Source: Corbicula japonica
Lineage: Eukaryota > Mollusca > Bivalvia > Venerida > Cyrenidae
Length of the DNA stretch: 64,000 nucleotides
Direction: 5' to 3'
NCBI GenBank assembly: GCA_038501625.1
Contig: JAZAYU010000038.1
Coordinates: forward strand, 372,001-436,000
The notes below the pieces were generated by a model. It was not told where the DNA came from. It saw only the letters and a program-made list of their open reading frames with translations, and searched no databases. Shown one piece after another: positions 23,259 through 34,344 of this stretch; positions within the stretch are counted from its first letter, which is position 1; each line of letters begins with the position of its first letter. Both the position numbers and the translations under genes were made by a program.

Positions 23259-26200
23259 ATGAAGCTGGTGATTTTTCTTCTGCTGTTGGCTCGGTCAAAT
23301 GGAGAGTATAAAAATACTCGATTTATGGAGCAGATGTCCGCACTCCTGGTAGAACTTTGCCCAGGATCAAATATATGCAGAGCCAATGATTCAGTTATAG
23401 ACAAAGGATACGGTTTGGAAACTATGTTCAGATCTTGCTGTACAGGTAAATAAGTTAATTTCTTGAATAAATCGATAACTCAGTGTTCTGCGCCTAATAT
23501 CTTGCTCAACTCCACATAGATTTATTTTCAAATTTTGAGTACATGCGCGTTAATTGTTTAGAGTGATTGGTGGAATTTAAATTTAATCTTTATACTATCA
23601 TGGAAATATACTTGTTATACAAACAACTAAGCGTTTTTATTATATTCTGGAATATTTACAGTCAACACTCGTTGTGTCGAAGTTGTCGTGACCGCAGATT
23701 TCATTTCGAGATATCCGAAGTTCGACACATCCGAATTGTCGACTTTTTAAGAAAGTTAAACCTATATGCTTCTAATGCTCACATGAGCAGGGCTAGTAGT
23801 TGTTTATGCCCAAGAACACGTAAATAAATATTTCAATTGATCAATTCGTATGGCAAAGCAGAACAAAAATATATTTACCCGGTTATATTTATTACAACAT
23901 CATAAAATTTCGGTGTTTGTGTAAAATCGTCTTCGTCTTCGCTCTGTGTGTGAAGTCATCTTTGTTAGTTGATTTTTTTATAAGGTTAACTAAATGTGTC
24001 ACAACGTGTGCTAATCATACGGCGCCCCTATTGTTATCCACTTGAAGTGTGAAAACGTTTACGTGTCATAATTTTGAGCGATAAATTTAAATGGAGTTCG
24101 AAATATCGAGAGTGGAATTAATAGAAAATTAAAAGGACGGACTGTACTTTGAGTTCGAAGTTCGAAATATCGGGCGTTCGAATTATCAAGAGTTAATGCA
24201 TATAAGGTATATAGGCGTTTTGCCGGGGCCGAGATACGAGTTCGAAATATCTACGGTGTTCGAATTATCGAAGTTCGAATTTTCGAGGTCCGACTGTAAA
24301 TTAAACTGGATTCTAGAAAAGTATATTACTATGGAAATGTCAACTTTCTATCAATAATTTATAGCGAATTAACCTAAATACCATTCTGCTTCAAACAATA
24401 GAATTAAAAACGAAACATCTAACACTTAAAGAAGTATGAGAACTGTTACAAATGCTAGATACACGTTATAACATTGTGGAATATCTAACAGTATTTGTAA
24501 CAAGTAGTGGTATGATATACACACTTGGCAATGCATGTTAAACTTTTCAGATTGTTCATGTAAACCGGGATGTGATTATACAAACGACTGTTGTTTTTCA
24601 TCAAGCCCAGAAACACATAATTGTACAAGTTCTGGCGCTTTTTTGTCAGAAGACATGTCGGAAATTAAAGGCCATTGCATCTATCCCAAAACTGACGAAT
24701 CAAAACCGTCCGATGCTACAAGGTTTCGTTCTTACTACATGATTTCGTCGGAAAATGCCTGCGACACGACGGGTCACAACGGCGATTGTGGAAACCAGAA
24801 GGTAGCACCTTGGGGTAATTTGCATCCTGTGTTCTCTAAAAGAACCGGGAAGATTTATAAGAACGAAGTTTGTGCAAAAGCCGACAACATTACCGATGTT
24901 ATATTTTGGGATGCCATTCTCGCATGCAAAACATGGGATCAAAATGCCTCACGCATGAACGACATTATTAACTTCTTTAGTGACCTAGAACGTGGTGAAG
25001 TTTCAAGTTTTTGCCATGTTCAGTTTTCGTATCCAGGAGATCATAACGAAATTAATCCACAGATATGCTACCGAGATATGATTAACGAATGCACAGCAAC
25101 AGAATTTCAAGTTCCGTTATATTTAAATGCTACCAAAGAGGATATTTCAAATGCCTGTCACAGCGGACTTTGGTCACCTTACTTTGCCACCGAACGCTTG
25201 TACGCAAATGTCTTCTGCTATATATGTTCGGGTTTAGATTTTTTTCACAGCACGAAATGTTCAAAGTTTCATGAAGGAAAAGGAGTGAATGATCCAGATG
25301 AGTTCTTTACTCTGTTAAATTTATATGAAATATCACGAAATGAGGATGTTCTTAGTGAGAAACAAACGCTTATGGCTTGTCCAACGGATATTTACCAGGT
25401 GAATATATTTCTAGACAAAAGTCTTGCTCGGTATAGTTTTCTATAATTTTGAACGCGTCAAATAACGACCTTGAAGCCGTCTAATTTATACTTTCTACCA
25501 TCTAGACGCAATATTTTAACATTCATACTAATTTATCTTTTCTACCATCTAGATGCAACATTTTAACATTCATACTAATTTATACTTTCTACCATCTAAA
25601 TGCAACATTTTAACATTCATACTAATTTATATTTTCTACCATCTAGATGAAACATTTTAACATTCGACATACTAATTTATACTTTCTACCATCTAGATGA
25701 AACAGTTTAACATTCATACTAATTTATACTTTCTACCATCTAGATGAAACATGTTAACATTCATACTAGTTTATACTTTCTACCATCTACATGTAGATGA
25801 AACATTTTAACATTGAATAATCTTTCTTCGTTGTCCGTCTGGGGTAGGTTGCTAAAAACTTTAACCTAGGTTTAACTAATCAAAGTTTAATTTTAAAAAA
25901 AAAGCAACATATGCGTATCAGGAATCGCCACACTCAAAAAACACAGCCTCCCCACGCAGCGAAAAAGAAGAGAGGAAGAGAGAGAGAGAGAGAGAGAGCT
26001 CATGTTTTATATATGTATGTCAATTCAAATAGGACGCCACAAACAATTAATAAACAAGAGAACCTTTGGGGATACCGCCTTGGAACGGTCAGTGGCAAAA
26101 CAAATTGCCACTGGGGGTTTAAACCAGGTTCTAGGGTGCACCAACCTCACACTTGCCCCAACAGGTTCTCGTATCACAAAACAAGTACAAATTGTCTTGG

Positions 26201-28246
26201 TGAAATAACTCCAACCCACCCATCAGCTCAACAATGTTGCATGCAAAAGCATACAAACATATAAACATAAGAATTTAATAGCATTGCAAAGCCAAAGGGC
26301 GGGTACTCAATGATCTTTCTGAGACCAGAGCACCTGGAGTAAAATCAGCAAGAACACGATGACAGGGATAAAAGAAACAAATCGAGCTTTTAGGTTCTTT
26401 TATGAAAAGATTTCCCCATAAACTTTCATAAACTCTTACACCCCTGCCACCGTCGTGCAACCAAAGAGGTAAGCATAATGATCAACTGTAGATGGGTTAA
26501 TCACCAGGCCTGCAGAGCGCTGTAAAATATCTTGTTGGTAACCTTTCTTTTTAAATTTACAGATGGTTTTTACGAATAACCGGGAGAAATTTGCATCGCC
26601 TTTTATCTTCTTAAGTTTATAAATTAAATCTCCATAAAAAACTGGCTGTGAAATTCCTTGTTGCAATAGTGATTTTAAACTGCAGCTGTATTTATGAATT
26701 AGATCTGGATATCGGCGATAAAACTTGCAAAAGGTTTTCCTTAATTTTTCCTTAAAAAGAAATCGGGACAGTTGTATATACAAACTTTTTTTTCAAGAAA
26801 ATAATGCACAAATTAAACGTGAAGTGATGACAATTGATTTTCAAGAAATTCTTATTTTAAATTGAATCCTAGGTAATATAAACCGCGGGTACAATTTCGT
26901 ACAAATAACCCTGCTGCAGCACACAAGAAGTTAATACAGTGCCGTTTCGTTAAGGTATTGCTCCGTTCCTCATTGCTATGTGATAGACAAAAAGAAAAAT
27001 ATAAAAATCTCTCAATCGGTACAATGCAGTTCCCTCACACTTTGCACAATCCTATGTTATTGATAATTATATGTTTAATTTAAATATACGAAGAAAAGTT
27101 TGAACAGTTGAGAAAAATAAACAAACAATCCCTAAAATTCTATTTGCAATTTATCACAAAAACGATCAACAATAACAACAAGTATCATGTTAAATTTTGT
27201 TTGACCTTTAATTTTCAACCCATATAAAGCATAATTCAACAACGTATATCATCAATTAAGCCTTACAACTTGAAAACAGATCTTCATCGTTTGTATAACT
27301 CCCCCCCCCCCCTGAAATGTTGGATTAAAGTTGTGTATTAAATGTGTGAGAACTGTTGTGATAACTGTTTTTAGAACTTGATATAATTATATTGTTCTAC
27401 TTTTAGCATGAGTGTAGACCTGTACTGTGTTCATCCGGAAAGATCAGAAATTACATGGGAGATTGTATGTTTCCGACAAAAGTATGGTATCGTCAATATT
27501 ACACAGTAGCTATTGAACTCAGCTATGAGCGAGAAATAGACATTCAAGAGGCTTTTCCGTTTGACAAAGAACATATTCATGACATTGACGCTTTGTATTT
27601 GTCGAGTACGTTTAATCTGAAACAGTGGTCAATATTGCATATATTTTATAAAACTAGGACGCGACTCGAAAATGATACAACAACAGACACTTTGGTCGTC
27701 TTCATGAATCAGTATTTTGCGGCAGCCAATCCTGTAGCTATAATGAACAACATCAATATGCTTATTAAAACAAAATGGTTATTGAAATACAAAAACGAAA
27801 CACTTCTGCTCGAACCATCGCCATTTAAACATAAAGATTTGAAATATATAGCTGGTAGCTCTCTTACGCTGACCCCTGGTTCGTTTACGTTTAACAGTAC
27901 ATTCAGTCTGAAGTTTTCGGATTATAAACACATTTACACAACCACAAAATGGCTTAAAAGAGGCTTTATGGTAACCAAATTGCATTTCTGTGAGCAAATA
28001 GAGCTAGTTAGCGAAGAATATCTGCTCAGCGCCGATCAATCAATTCTTTATAACACGATCAGTCATCAGTTTCTGTTTGATGGTGAATTTTCTCTCATGT
28101 ACGGCAGCTCCGAAGGCTCTGTGAGGATTTGTTATGAAAACTCAGGTTTTGTGAACACAAATGTTGCGATCTGTGTGAGCGCAAAATTACATTTGATTGC
28201 ATCTTTTGTCGTATTAATTTTAATTTTAATAAGCTGGGCTATATGA
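23259..28246 (+). CDS. Gene copy 2: intact Cys-rich GPCR-ectodomain-like protein with hydrophobic C-tail
   Basis: Three exons: 23259-23445, 24551-25398 and 27407-28246. Lengths 187+848+840 give 625 codons in frame, with GT-AG introns in phase 1 and phase 0. The 624-residue product has a signal peptide (1-15, LVIFLLLLARSNG), then a somatomedin-B-like knot across the first intron (C34, C40, C60, C61, C64, C66, C70, C76, C77, with CSCKPGC and NDCC). A long ectodomain follows with WD, YKNEVCAKA and NVFCYICSGLDF words. Exon 3 has a CRPVLC/GDC module (348-365), then FCEQIEL (about 540) and VRICYENSG (about 587). At least eight N-glycosylation sequons are present. The last 19 residues (606-624) are hydrophobic and end at the stop, as in a GPI signal or tail anchor. 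The order matches my recollection of molluscan Mth-like/adhesion GPCR ectodomains, but no 7TM follows. An acceptor at 23220-23221 implies a 5' noncoding exon. Function unknown; surface receptor or decoy is inference. Confidence 0.85.
23659..24296. mobile_element. pogo/Tc1-like MITE in intron 1 of copy 2
   Basis: The ends are CAGTC... and ...GACTG, flanked by TA on both sides (23657-23658 and 24297-24298). The subterminal parts are full of short words such as gttcgaa-tatcg in both orientations. No transposase is seen. The style matches the element at about 52292-53207. Confidence 0.7.
25487..25815. repeat. 47-bp minisatellite in intron 2 of copy 2
   Basis: About seven units read tttatactttctaccatcta, gatgcaacattttaacattc, atactaa. 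They start about 90 bp after the exon 2 donor. Confidence 0.9.
25895..26783 (-). pseudogene. Retroelement copy: end of RT frame plus complete 3'UTR
   Basis: On the minus strand a 115-codon frame (26783 to 26436) reads RKTFCKFYRRYPDLIHKY, LLQQGISQPVFYGDLIYKLK, QRSAGLVINPSTVDHYAYLF and ends GV-stop. I associate this C-terminal region with reverse-transcriptase ORFs common in bivalves and corals (recollection only, clade not assigned). Right after the stop begins the roughly 540-bp sequence that recurs about fifteen times in this window, so that dispersed repeat is this element's 3'UTR. The end is ggcgattcctgatacgcata and then a T run (9 bases), not poly(A). It is 5'-truncated and lies in intron 2 of gene copy 2, antisense to it. 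Confidence 0.75.
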
Positions 28247-28399
28247 TGTAAATCAACAAAGCTCCAACATGTTGATTCGTTTCGTTGGGCAATATCTGTC
28301 AGATATCGATTGTATTAAATTTGAGTTAAAATTGTCGAATTCTGACATCGATTAGTTGTATAAAAATAATAAGAAATTTGTGTTTTGTATTTCTATAAC

Positions 28400-28405
28400 A
28401 ATAAA
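28400..28405 (+). terminator. PolyA signal AATAAA, copy 2
   Basis: AATAAA with ttattccaaaagcgta after it, 154 bp beyond the stop. The context is conserved after copy 1. Confidence 0.5.
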
Positions 28406-28667
28406 TTATTCCAAAAGCGTAATAAAAATCTGTGCCGTTTGCAATTTGCTGTGTCTGCTAGTTGTGGCCATTCCTGAAATGCATATATCACTTTATTTTC
28501 GAAACTATGGAAGAGAAATTATATTTTGCCATACTATTATAAATGGAGCAGTTCGCACTCGATGTAATTGATACATGTAAAGAATGCCACAATGAGCTAT
28601 TGATGTGTGTATACTGTCTAGTCCTTCTTATAAACTCTCTTAGGAAAGTTGTTCCTGTATATATGTT

Positions 28668-28874
28668 TTATATATAAGGATCCTCTAAAAGAAGGTCTCT
28701 CAAATCTGGAATACATTGGAACAAATGACAAGGTCGTGGAACGTTGTAATATTTTACTATCGACATGCTTTGCAGAGATTTCCCTTTCTTACCTTGGTTT
28801 GATGAGTTGACCTTCACCAGGGCATATGGTGCACAGACAGTGAGAAACATTTCCATAATTGTCCTAGTGTCCAT
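28668..28874 (-). other. Coding-like fragment downstream of copy 2
   Basis: The minus-strand frame reads VCAPYALVKVNSSNQ, KKGKSLQSMSI and PDLRDLLLEDPYI. A diverged relative lies at 35700-35880, at the matching place and orientation downstream of copy 3. It may be the last exon of a convergent neighbour carried along by the duplication. Product not recognised. Confidence 0.4.
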
Positions 28875-28974
28875 TAGCTAGCAAATTGTTAATTTTATCC
28901 CCGTTGTAAATCTTATTATTAAATAATAAGATAAACTACACGAAAGTACCAGGTCGGATTTAAACAAGTATAAG

Positions 28975-29155
28975 TTGTCCAAGTGAAATAACTCCAACCC
29001 ACCCATCAGCTCAGCAATGTTGCATACAAAAGCACACAAGCTCATAAAAGTAAAAAGGTAAAAGCAATGAAGAGCTGATACGAAGACCAGAGTACCAGGA
29101 GTCGAGTCGGCAAGAACACGATGACAGGGATAAAAGAAACAAATTGAGCTTAAAT
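28975..29155 (-). repeat. Retroelement 3'UTR fragment
   Basis: The words aagtgaaataactccaaccc, catcagctcagcaatgttgc and agaacacgatgacagggata are those of the family described at 25895-26783. Confidence 0.65.
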
Positions 29156-29189
29156 GTATCAAAAAATAAACATATGAATTTCAAAATGC

Positions 29190-29480
29190 ATAGTTTGCTA
29201 GATTTCGATTGAATAATCGCATAAAGTGCACCAAAATATTTGATAAAGACATATTGTCATGATGTATAACCAAACTTATAAAAGATTTCTGTATGTTTCC
29301 ATGGTAATAACTTGAAGAACTTACATGAACAGAACAAAAGAAAAGAAAAAACACCAGCTTGTTGCAGGTTTAAAGCCCACCAGTGAAAATAAATTCTTCT
29401 GGAGTTTTCACAATCCACACATGACGCGAGTACTGGTTTAAACCCCGGAAGCTATGCTTGAGCGTGATATCAGTTCACAA
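29190..29480 (+). repeat. Left arm of an inverted pair with 33250-33440
   Basis: The words aataatcgcataaagtgcac and cacaatccacacatgacgcg match the reverse complement of 33300-33430 (33390s: attttatgcgattattc; 33330s: gcatcatgtgtgggttgtgg). Confidence 0.55.
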
Positions 29481-29493
29481 TCGATGTAATATA

Positions 29494-30187
29494 CACTCAC
29501 CGGCATTTCTAATTACACACTTTTTATAGACGAAAATAACTATCAAAACATGGTGTTTATGGTAATTGGTTATAACGGGAGTTGTACCTGGAGTTGATGT
29601 CTAATCGTAGCACGTTACACGAAAATCCCCATTCGAGTTCATTCATGCGAGACGAAAATTTGAAATCAGCATTTTCCTCGTGCACACATGTACAAAATGT
29701 TAGGCAAGTTTGAATTTAGCCAAAATCATTAGAATTCTAGCCAGAGATAAAAAGGCCGGTATAAAAACTCACAAAAAATGGCGCGTATGACTTTGGTAGA
29801 GAGAGCGCGTGCCGTTGGAATGCTCCAAGCTGGCACGTCAGTAAGACAGGTAAGTTACAATTCTTTACCTTCATTTTACTGCCCTTAAATTGTTTTAATT
29901 AGAATAACTACGGCATAACGTTGATATTACGATGATTGAATACCATGTTGAGTGTACGAAAATGACGTAACGCGATGCACGTGACGTCATATTCGGCGAC
30001 GGTCATTTACGCTACAAATGCTTTCACAGAACTATTTTATTGTGCAATTAGTTTAAGAATGTCAGTGCTATAATAATTCGCTGTTAAAACTTAATCCAAT
30101 TACTTTTTTCAGATTTTAGAAAATGTCAAATATTTTGATAGTTATTTTCGTCTATAAAAAGTGTGTAATTAGAAATGCCGGTGAGTG
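29494..30187 (+). mobile_element. Tc1/mariner derivative with leftover transposase N-terminus
   Basis: The inverted repeats exceed 55 bp, starting cactcaccggcatttctaat at both ends, and are flanked by TA (29492-29493 and 30188-30189). Inside, from 29778, a frame reads MARMTLVERARAVGMLQAG, TSVRQ and stops matching at a perfect donor (cag|gtaagt). This is the first helix of a Tc1/mariner HTH domain. The rest of the transposase is gone. Confidence 0.8.
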
Positions 30188-30189
30188 TA

Positions 30190-31934
30190 GTGTACGATTG
30201 TTGGACTTGAAGTTCATACAATGGCTTTGAAGAACCTTAAGGGTGTTAATTATCAAAAAGTAACAGGCCAATTTACGAACTTCTGGATCAACCCTCGTAA
30301 ATAAGTTTAGTTTAAAGAAACACATTTTTTTCATTCAGTTGTGATAAATATTTCATTTAATTAATGATTTTGGATTTGCAAAATGTTAATACATGTAGCT
30401 TCTTGGTATTTGATATGCATGTTATCCGTGTTTTTAGAAGCCGGAATTGGGATCAATCCAACCTGCATCGAATCAGGTTCCCCGATTTTCAAAAAAAGTT
30501 TGATATTTTAATTAAAACGAATCAAACCTGACCACCTAACTTTCAGGGCCAAAATAAACATCGACAGAACTGTCTCCGGACGTTTGCCAAACAATTTCCT
30601 CGCTTCACCAGCGGAAACGGGTGTGCGCGATTCCCCCCGTGATCAACGGATGAGAGGATTAAAAAAACTAAAGTACACAAAGCACTTCTATTCTGTATAA
30701 ATTTTTAAAAGCTACAAGAATACATATTTTACATCAACATGTTACCGTAAAAGTTACTAAAACAAGTAGAGTATTTGTTTTAAGATAGCCACTGATAATA
30801 TTTATATTAGTAATACAATTAACATTTCTATTCAAGACACACCTCGTATGCCATATGTGTTTGAATGCAATTTTCTTTACTTGGGTACTGTTGTACTTTC
30901 AAAATGCTATCAAACAACATTGATCAAATAACGCTTAACTTCAGCTATGTACATTGTAAAAAAGTACAGTATTTGTTTAAAGATAGTCACTGACAATATT
31001 TATATTATTAATTAATTTATATTACTAGTCAAGAATATTTTTGTGTTAGACACACCTCGTATGCCATATGCGTTTGAAAGCAATTTTCTTTACTTGGTTA
31101 CTGGTGTACTTTCAAAATGCTATCAAACAACATTGATCAAATAACGCTTAAATTCAGCTATACATTTTCTTGTTTAACGTGCGGCATGTTTATGTTGCTG
31201 TAATTTAAAAGAAAGTAAACGGTAACAAAGCAGTCACGAGGTTACTTATTTTATGATGAAAGTTTCCGCATCTTTTATATCTTAATTGCATGTGTTTATT
31301 TATTTATCAATTGCAAAATCTTCTACAACAATCCTATTCAATTCCCAATATTCACATTCACTACAGTATGTTGGTGTTCTAAACATTTCGATCCGGATAG
31401 TGTCAAGAAGACAGTTAACCGTTTAACTATATACATTGTAAACCGAGTGTAGAGAGCAAAAACATGAATGGTTACCTGTACATCTTATTCGGAGAGTGGC
31501 AACCAGAGAGTATTCTGATTTCCTATAACTTTTATCTGAAGAGTGACCAAAAGCAATGGGAAAGTAGTAGCAGTGTTAGAAACATATTATTTTATTAGTT
31601 CTGCGATTAAAGACGTTTCATTTTTTTGCAAAATCGGTTTTACATTTTTACATTTGTAAACATTGAATCAATACGAGATGGAAGTGGGCCTATGAATTTA
31701 CACGAATATTGTGCTACGAATGTCAACACTGACAATTTTTCTGATTTACCTTTTTAGTTTTAACAAATTCATTCCTATAGCGTGCTTGACTGTCTTTTAA
31801 CTAATGAATACTCTACTTCTCTATATAAACAGTAACATGTTGATGTAATATATGTGTATACGCTGTGTGTTGTTGTAGCTGTTTATTTTAAAAAGCAAAT
31901 AAAAGTGATTTTGTGTATTTTATTTTTTTTAAGT
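30190..31934. other. Gene-free stretch with a 200-bp tandem duplication
   Basis: I find no gene. From about 30759 to 31166 a unit of about 200 bp is repeated twice (cacacctcgtatgccatatg, ttcaaaatgctatcaaacaa). The 68-codon frame region at 30152-30334 overlaps the end of the Tc1 derivative. Confidence 0.5.
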
Positions 31935-32110
31935 GAAATATGCATACCAGGAATAGCCACATTAAGAAAATAACAGCCTCCCAACAGAGTCAGACACCAC
32001 AAACAATTAACAAAAATTAGAACCCGAGTTACCGCCTTGGAACGGTCAGCGGCAAATCAAATTGCCACTGGGGTTTAAACCAGGTTCTAGGGGGCACCAA
32101 CCTAATACTC
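31935..32110 (-). repeat. Retroelement 3' end fragment
   Basis: From aagtgaaatatgcatacc to ggcaccaacctaatactc; minus orientation, family as at 25895-26783. Confidence 0.7.
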
Positions 32111-32197
32111 AAATTCAATAACGACTAAATAGTGGGTAGATCCAAGACTGAATCATGATAAATTATGATTTTTAAACTAAACACATTAATAATTATA

Positions 32198-33244
32198 CCG
32201 AGTGACAATAAAAACGCAATACTTTATTTTTTGGAATATTTTTGATGTGTGTAAAAGTTAAATAAATTGGCGAAGATATATGTGTTTTATAATCAATTGC
32301 AACCAATTGATACCTTTGTTGTCCACTGATTTTTTCAACTTTCCCTCCTTCAGTAACCCCGTACAAACGCACAAAAGTTTCGTTTTGGCATGTTGACATT
32401 CATAAATAAACTCAAAACAAAAAGACGAAATATATACATCAGAAATCGCCACAGTCAGAAAAAACAGCCTCCCCACACAGTCAAGAAGAAGAGAAGGGGA
32501 GAGAGCATGGTTCATAAAATGATCAGTTTCAAAAAAAAGACACCGCTAACAATTAAGGGGTTAACGCCTTGGAACGCTCAGTGTCACATCAAATTGCCAC
32601 TGGGGGTTTAAACCAGGTTGTAGGGTGCACCAACCTCACACTTGCCCCAACAGGTTCTCATATCACAAAACAAGTACAAGTTGTCTTGGTGAAAAACTCC
32701 AACCCACTTATCGGCTCAACATTGTTGCATGCAAAAGCACACAGACATATAAAACATAAGAAGCTAATAGCATTGCAAAGCCAAAGGGTGATTCCTCAAT
32801 GATCTTACTGAGACCAGAGCTCCTGGAGTAAAATCAGTCAGAACACGATGACAGGGATAAAAGAAACAAATCGAGCTTCTAGGTTCTTGAGAGAATATTT
32901 CCCCATAAACATTCATGAACTCCTAAACCTCTGCCACAAGTCAATTTTAAAACCTTTTCGAACAGCTACACGAATTCCATCTTCAGTTTTTTAGTTTTAC
33001 TCTACACAAATAAGAAAATACCAAGACCTTTAGACAACCAGCGACATGAGGTTATGGGCATGATCCGAGGAGGTATGTCGCGACGTGAAATCGCTCGCCG
33101 AATGCAGTGTTCGCTATCGACAATTACTAGCTTGCCAAACGTCATCTTATTCAGTTTTTAAACGCATATATTTTTGCGAATTTATTTTACACACATCGAA
33201 AATATTCCCCAAAAGTAAAATTTCGCATTTTCATTAGCACTCAG
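32198..33244 (-). mobile_element. Second Tc1/mariner derivative, with a nested retroelement copy
   Basis: The long inverted repeats of about 85 bp start ccgagtgacaataaaaacgc at 32198 and end with the mirror at 33244. TA dinucleotides flank it (32196-32197 and 33245-33246). Near 33030-33130 a plus-strand frame reads HEVMGMIRGGMSRREIARRM, QCSLSTI, which is a transposase HTH of the Tc1/ISL2-like kind. Without the nested insert the element would be about 540 bp. The strand call is arbitrary; the HTH frame is on plus. Confidence 0.75.
32425..32940 (-). repeat. Retroelement 3'UTR copy nested in the Tc1 derivative
   Basis: It runs from atcagaaatcgccacagtca to cctaaacctctgcc, close to full 3'UTR length. 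It has no RT frame, so it is truncated near the RT stop codon. Confidence 0.75.
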
Positions 33245-33249
33245 TATAG

Positions 33250-33440
33250 ACTGTAAAAGAAGTTCTTTCAGGTGATATTATAATGACGCTCAGTCATACT
33301 GTAGCTTCCAGGGATGAAACTAGTACTCGCATCATGTGTGGGTTGTGGAAACGTTTAAGTTTTTATTAATAACGTCATAACATTACGTCTTTATCAAAAA
33401 TTTTGGTGCAATTTTATGCGATTATTCAAAGGAAATTATA
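33250..33440 (-). repeat. Right arm of the inverted pair with 29190-29480
   Basis: See the left arm. Both arms lie just outside a Tc1-type element. Confidence 0.55.
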
Positions 33441-33682
33441 CAAATTATGGATTAAAATCCTAACAAACATAAAGATAGTGTAAACCTGTGACAGATAGAA
33501 ATTTAAACGCATATTGCATCCGCGCCTCCGGGGTTATTCCAGTAATACAAGTACGAAGTTCAGAGCCACTTGGTGGACTATTAATATCTAACACAGGTAA
33601 AATAATCACAGGTATGAACCCAAATAGTTTGGTTTCGAATAATGTTTGTGATGTTATTATTTTTATTTTAATAATTGTCAAA

Positions 33683-34340
33683 TTTCCGTTTCAAGACGGC
33701 GATATTTATCGTGAAACTTCTTACGGAGCTTTAAACTCACAGCTTGTTCACTTTTCAAGAACTTGTAAAGTTGTTAAAGATTTCAATGAACGTAATTTAC
33801 GCATAACAGAAAGATCTTTTAAAACAGTATCACAAATTAAGCAGATTATTTTGCATTTTTATCGCCGATGCCCATATTTGATTTAAATATAGAGTTGCAG
33901 TTTGCAAAAAAAATAACTAAATCACAGCCAGTTTTTATGGAGGTTTAATTTTTTAACTTAAGAAAATAAAAGGCAATGCTACTTTTTCCACGTTATTCGT
34001 AAAACCCATCAGTAATTTCAAAAAGAAAGGTTACCAACATGATATTCCTAAGCGCTCTGTATGCCTGGTAATTGTTTGTTGATATGAGAACCTGTTGGGG
34101 CAAGTGCGAGGTTGGTGCACACTAGAACCTGGTTTAAACCCCCAGTGGAAAATTGTTTTGCTACTGACCGTTCCAAGCTAGTAATCCCAAGGGTACTCAT
34201 TTTCGTTAATTGTTTTTAGTTTATTGTTTTAAATTGATGTTTTTAAAAATGCATGCTCTCTTTGCCTCATTTCTTTTTCGCAAAGTGGGGAGGAAGTGTT
34301 TTCTAAATGTGGCAATTCCTGATAAGCATATATTTCACTT
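33683..34340 (+). pseudogene. Retroelement copy with decayed RT C-terminus and 3' end
   Basis: The frame at 33683-33886 reads KFPFQDGDIYRETSYGALN, SQLVHFSRTCKVVKDFNERN and FYRRCPYLI-stop. Past the stop, other frames give KSQPVF and FKKKGYQHDIL, matching the minus-strand copy at 26440-26783. Then 34070-34340 carries the 3'UTR with its terminal ggcaattcctgataagcata. Several stops and frameshifts show it is dead. Confidence 0.7.
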
Positions 34341-34344
34341 TTTT

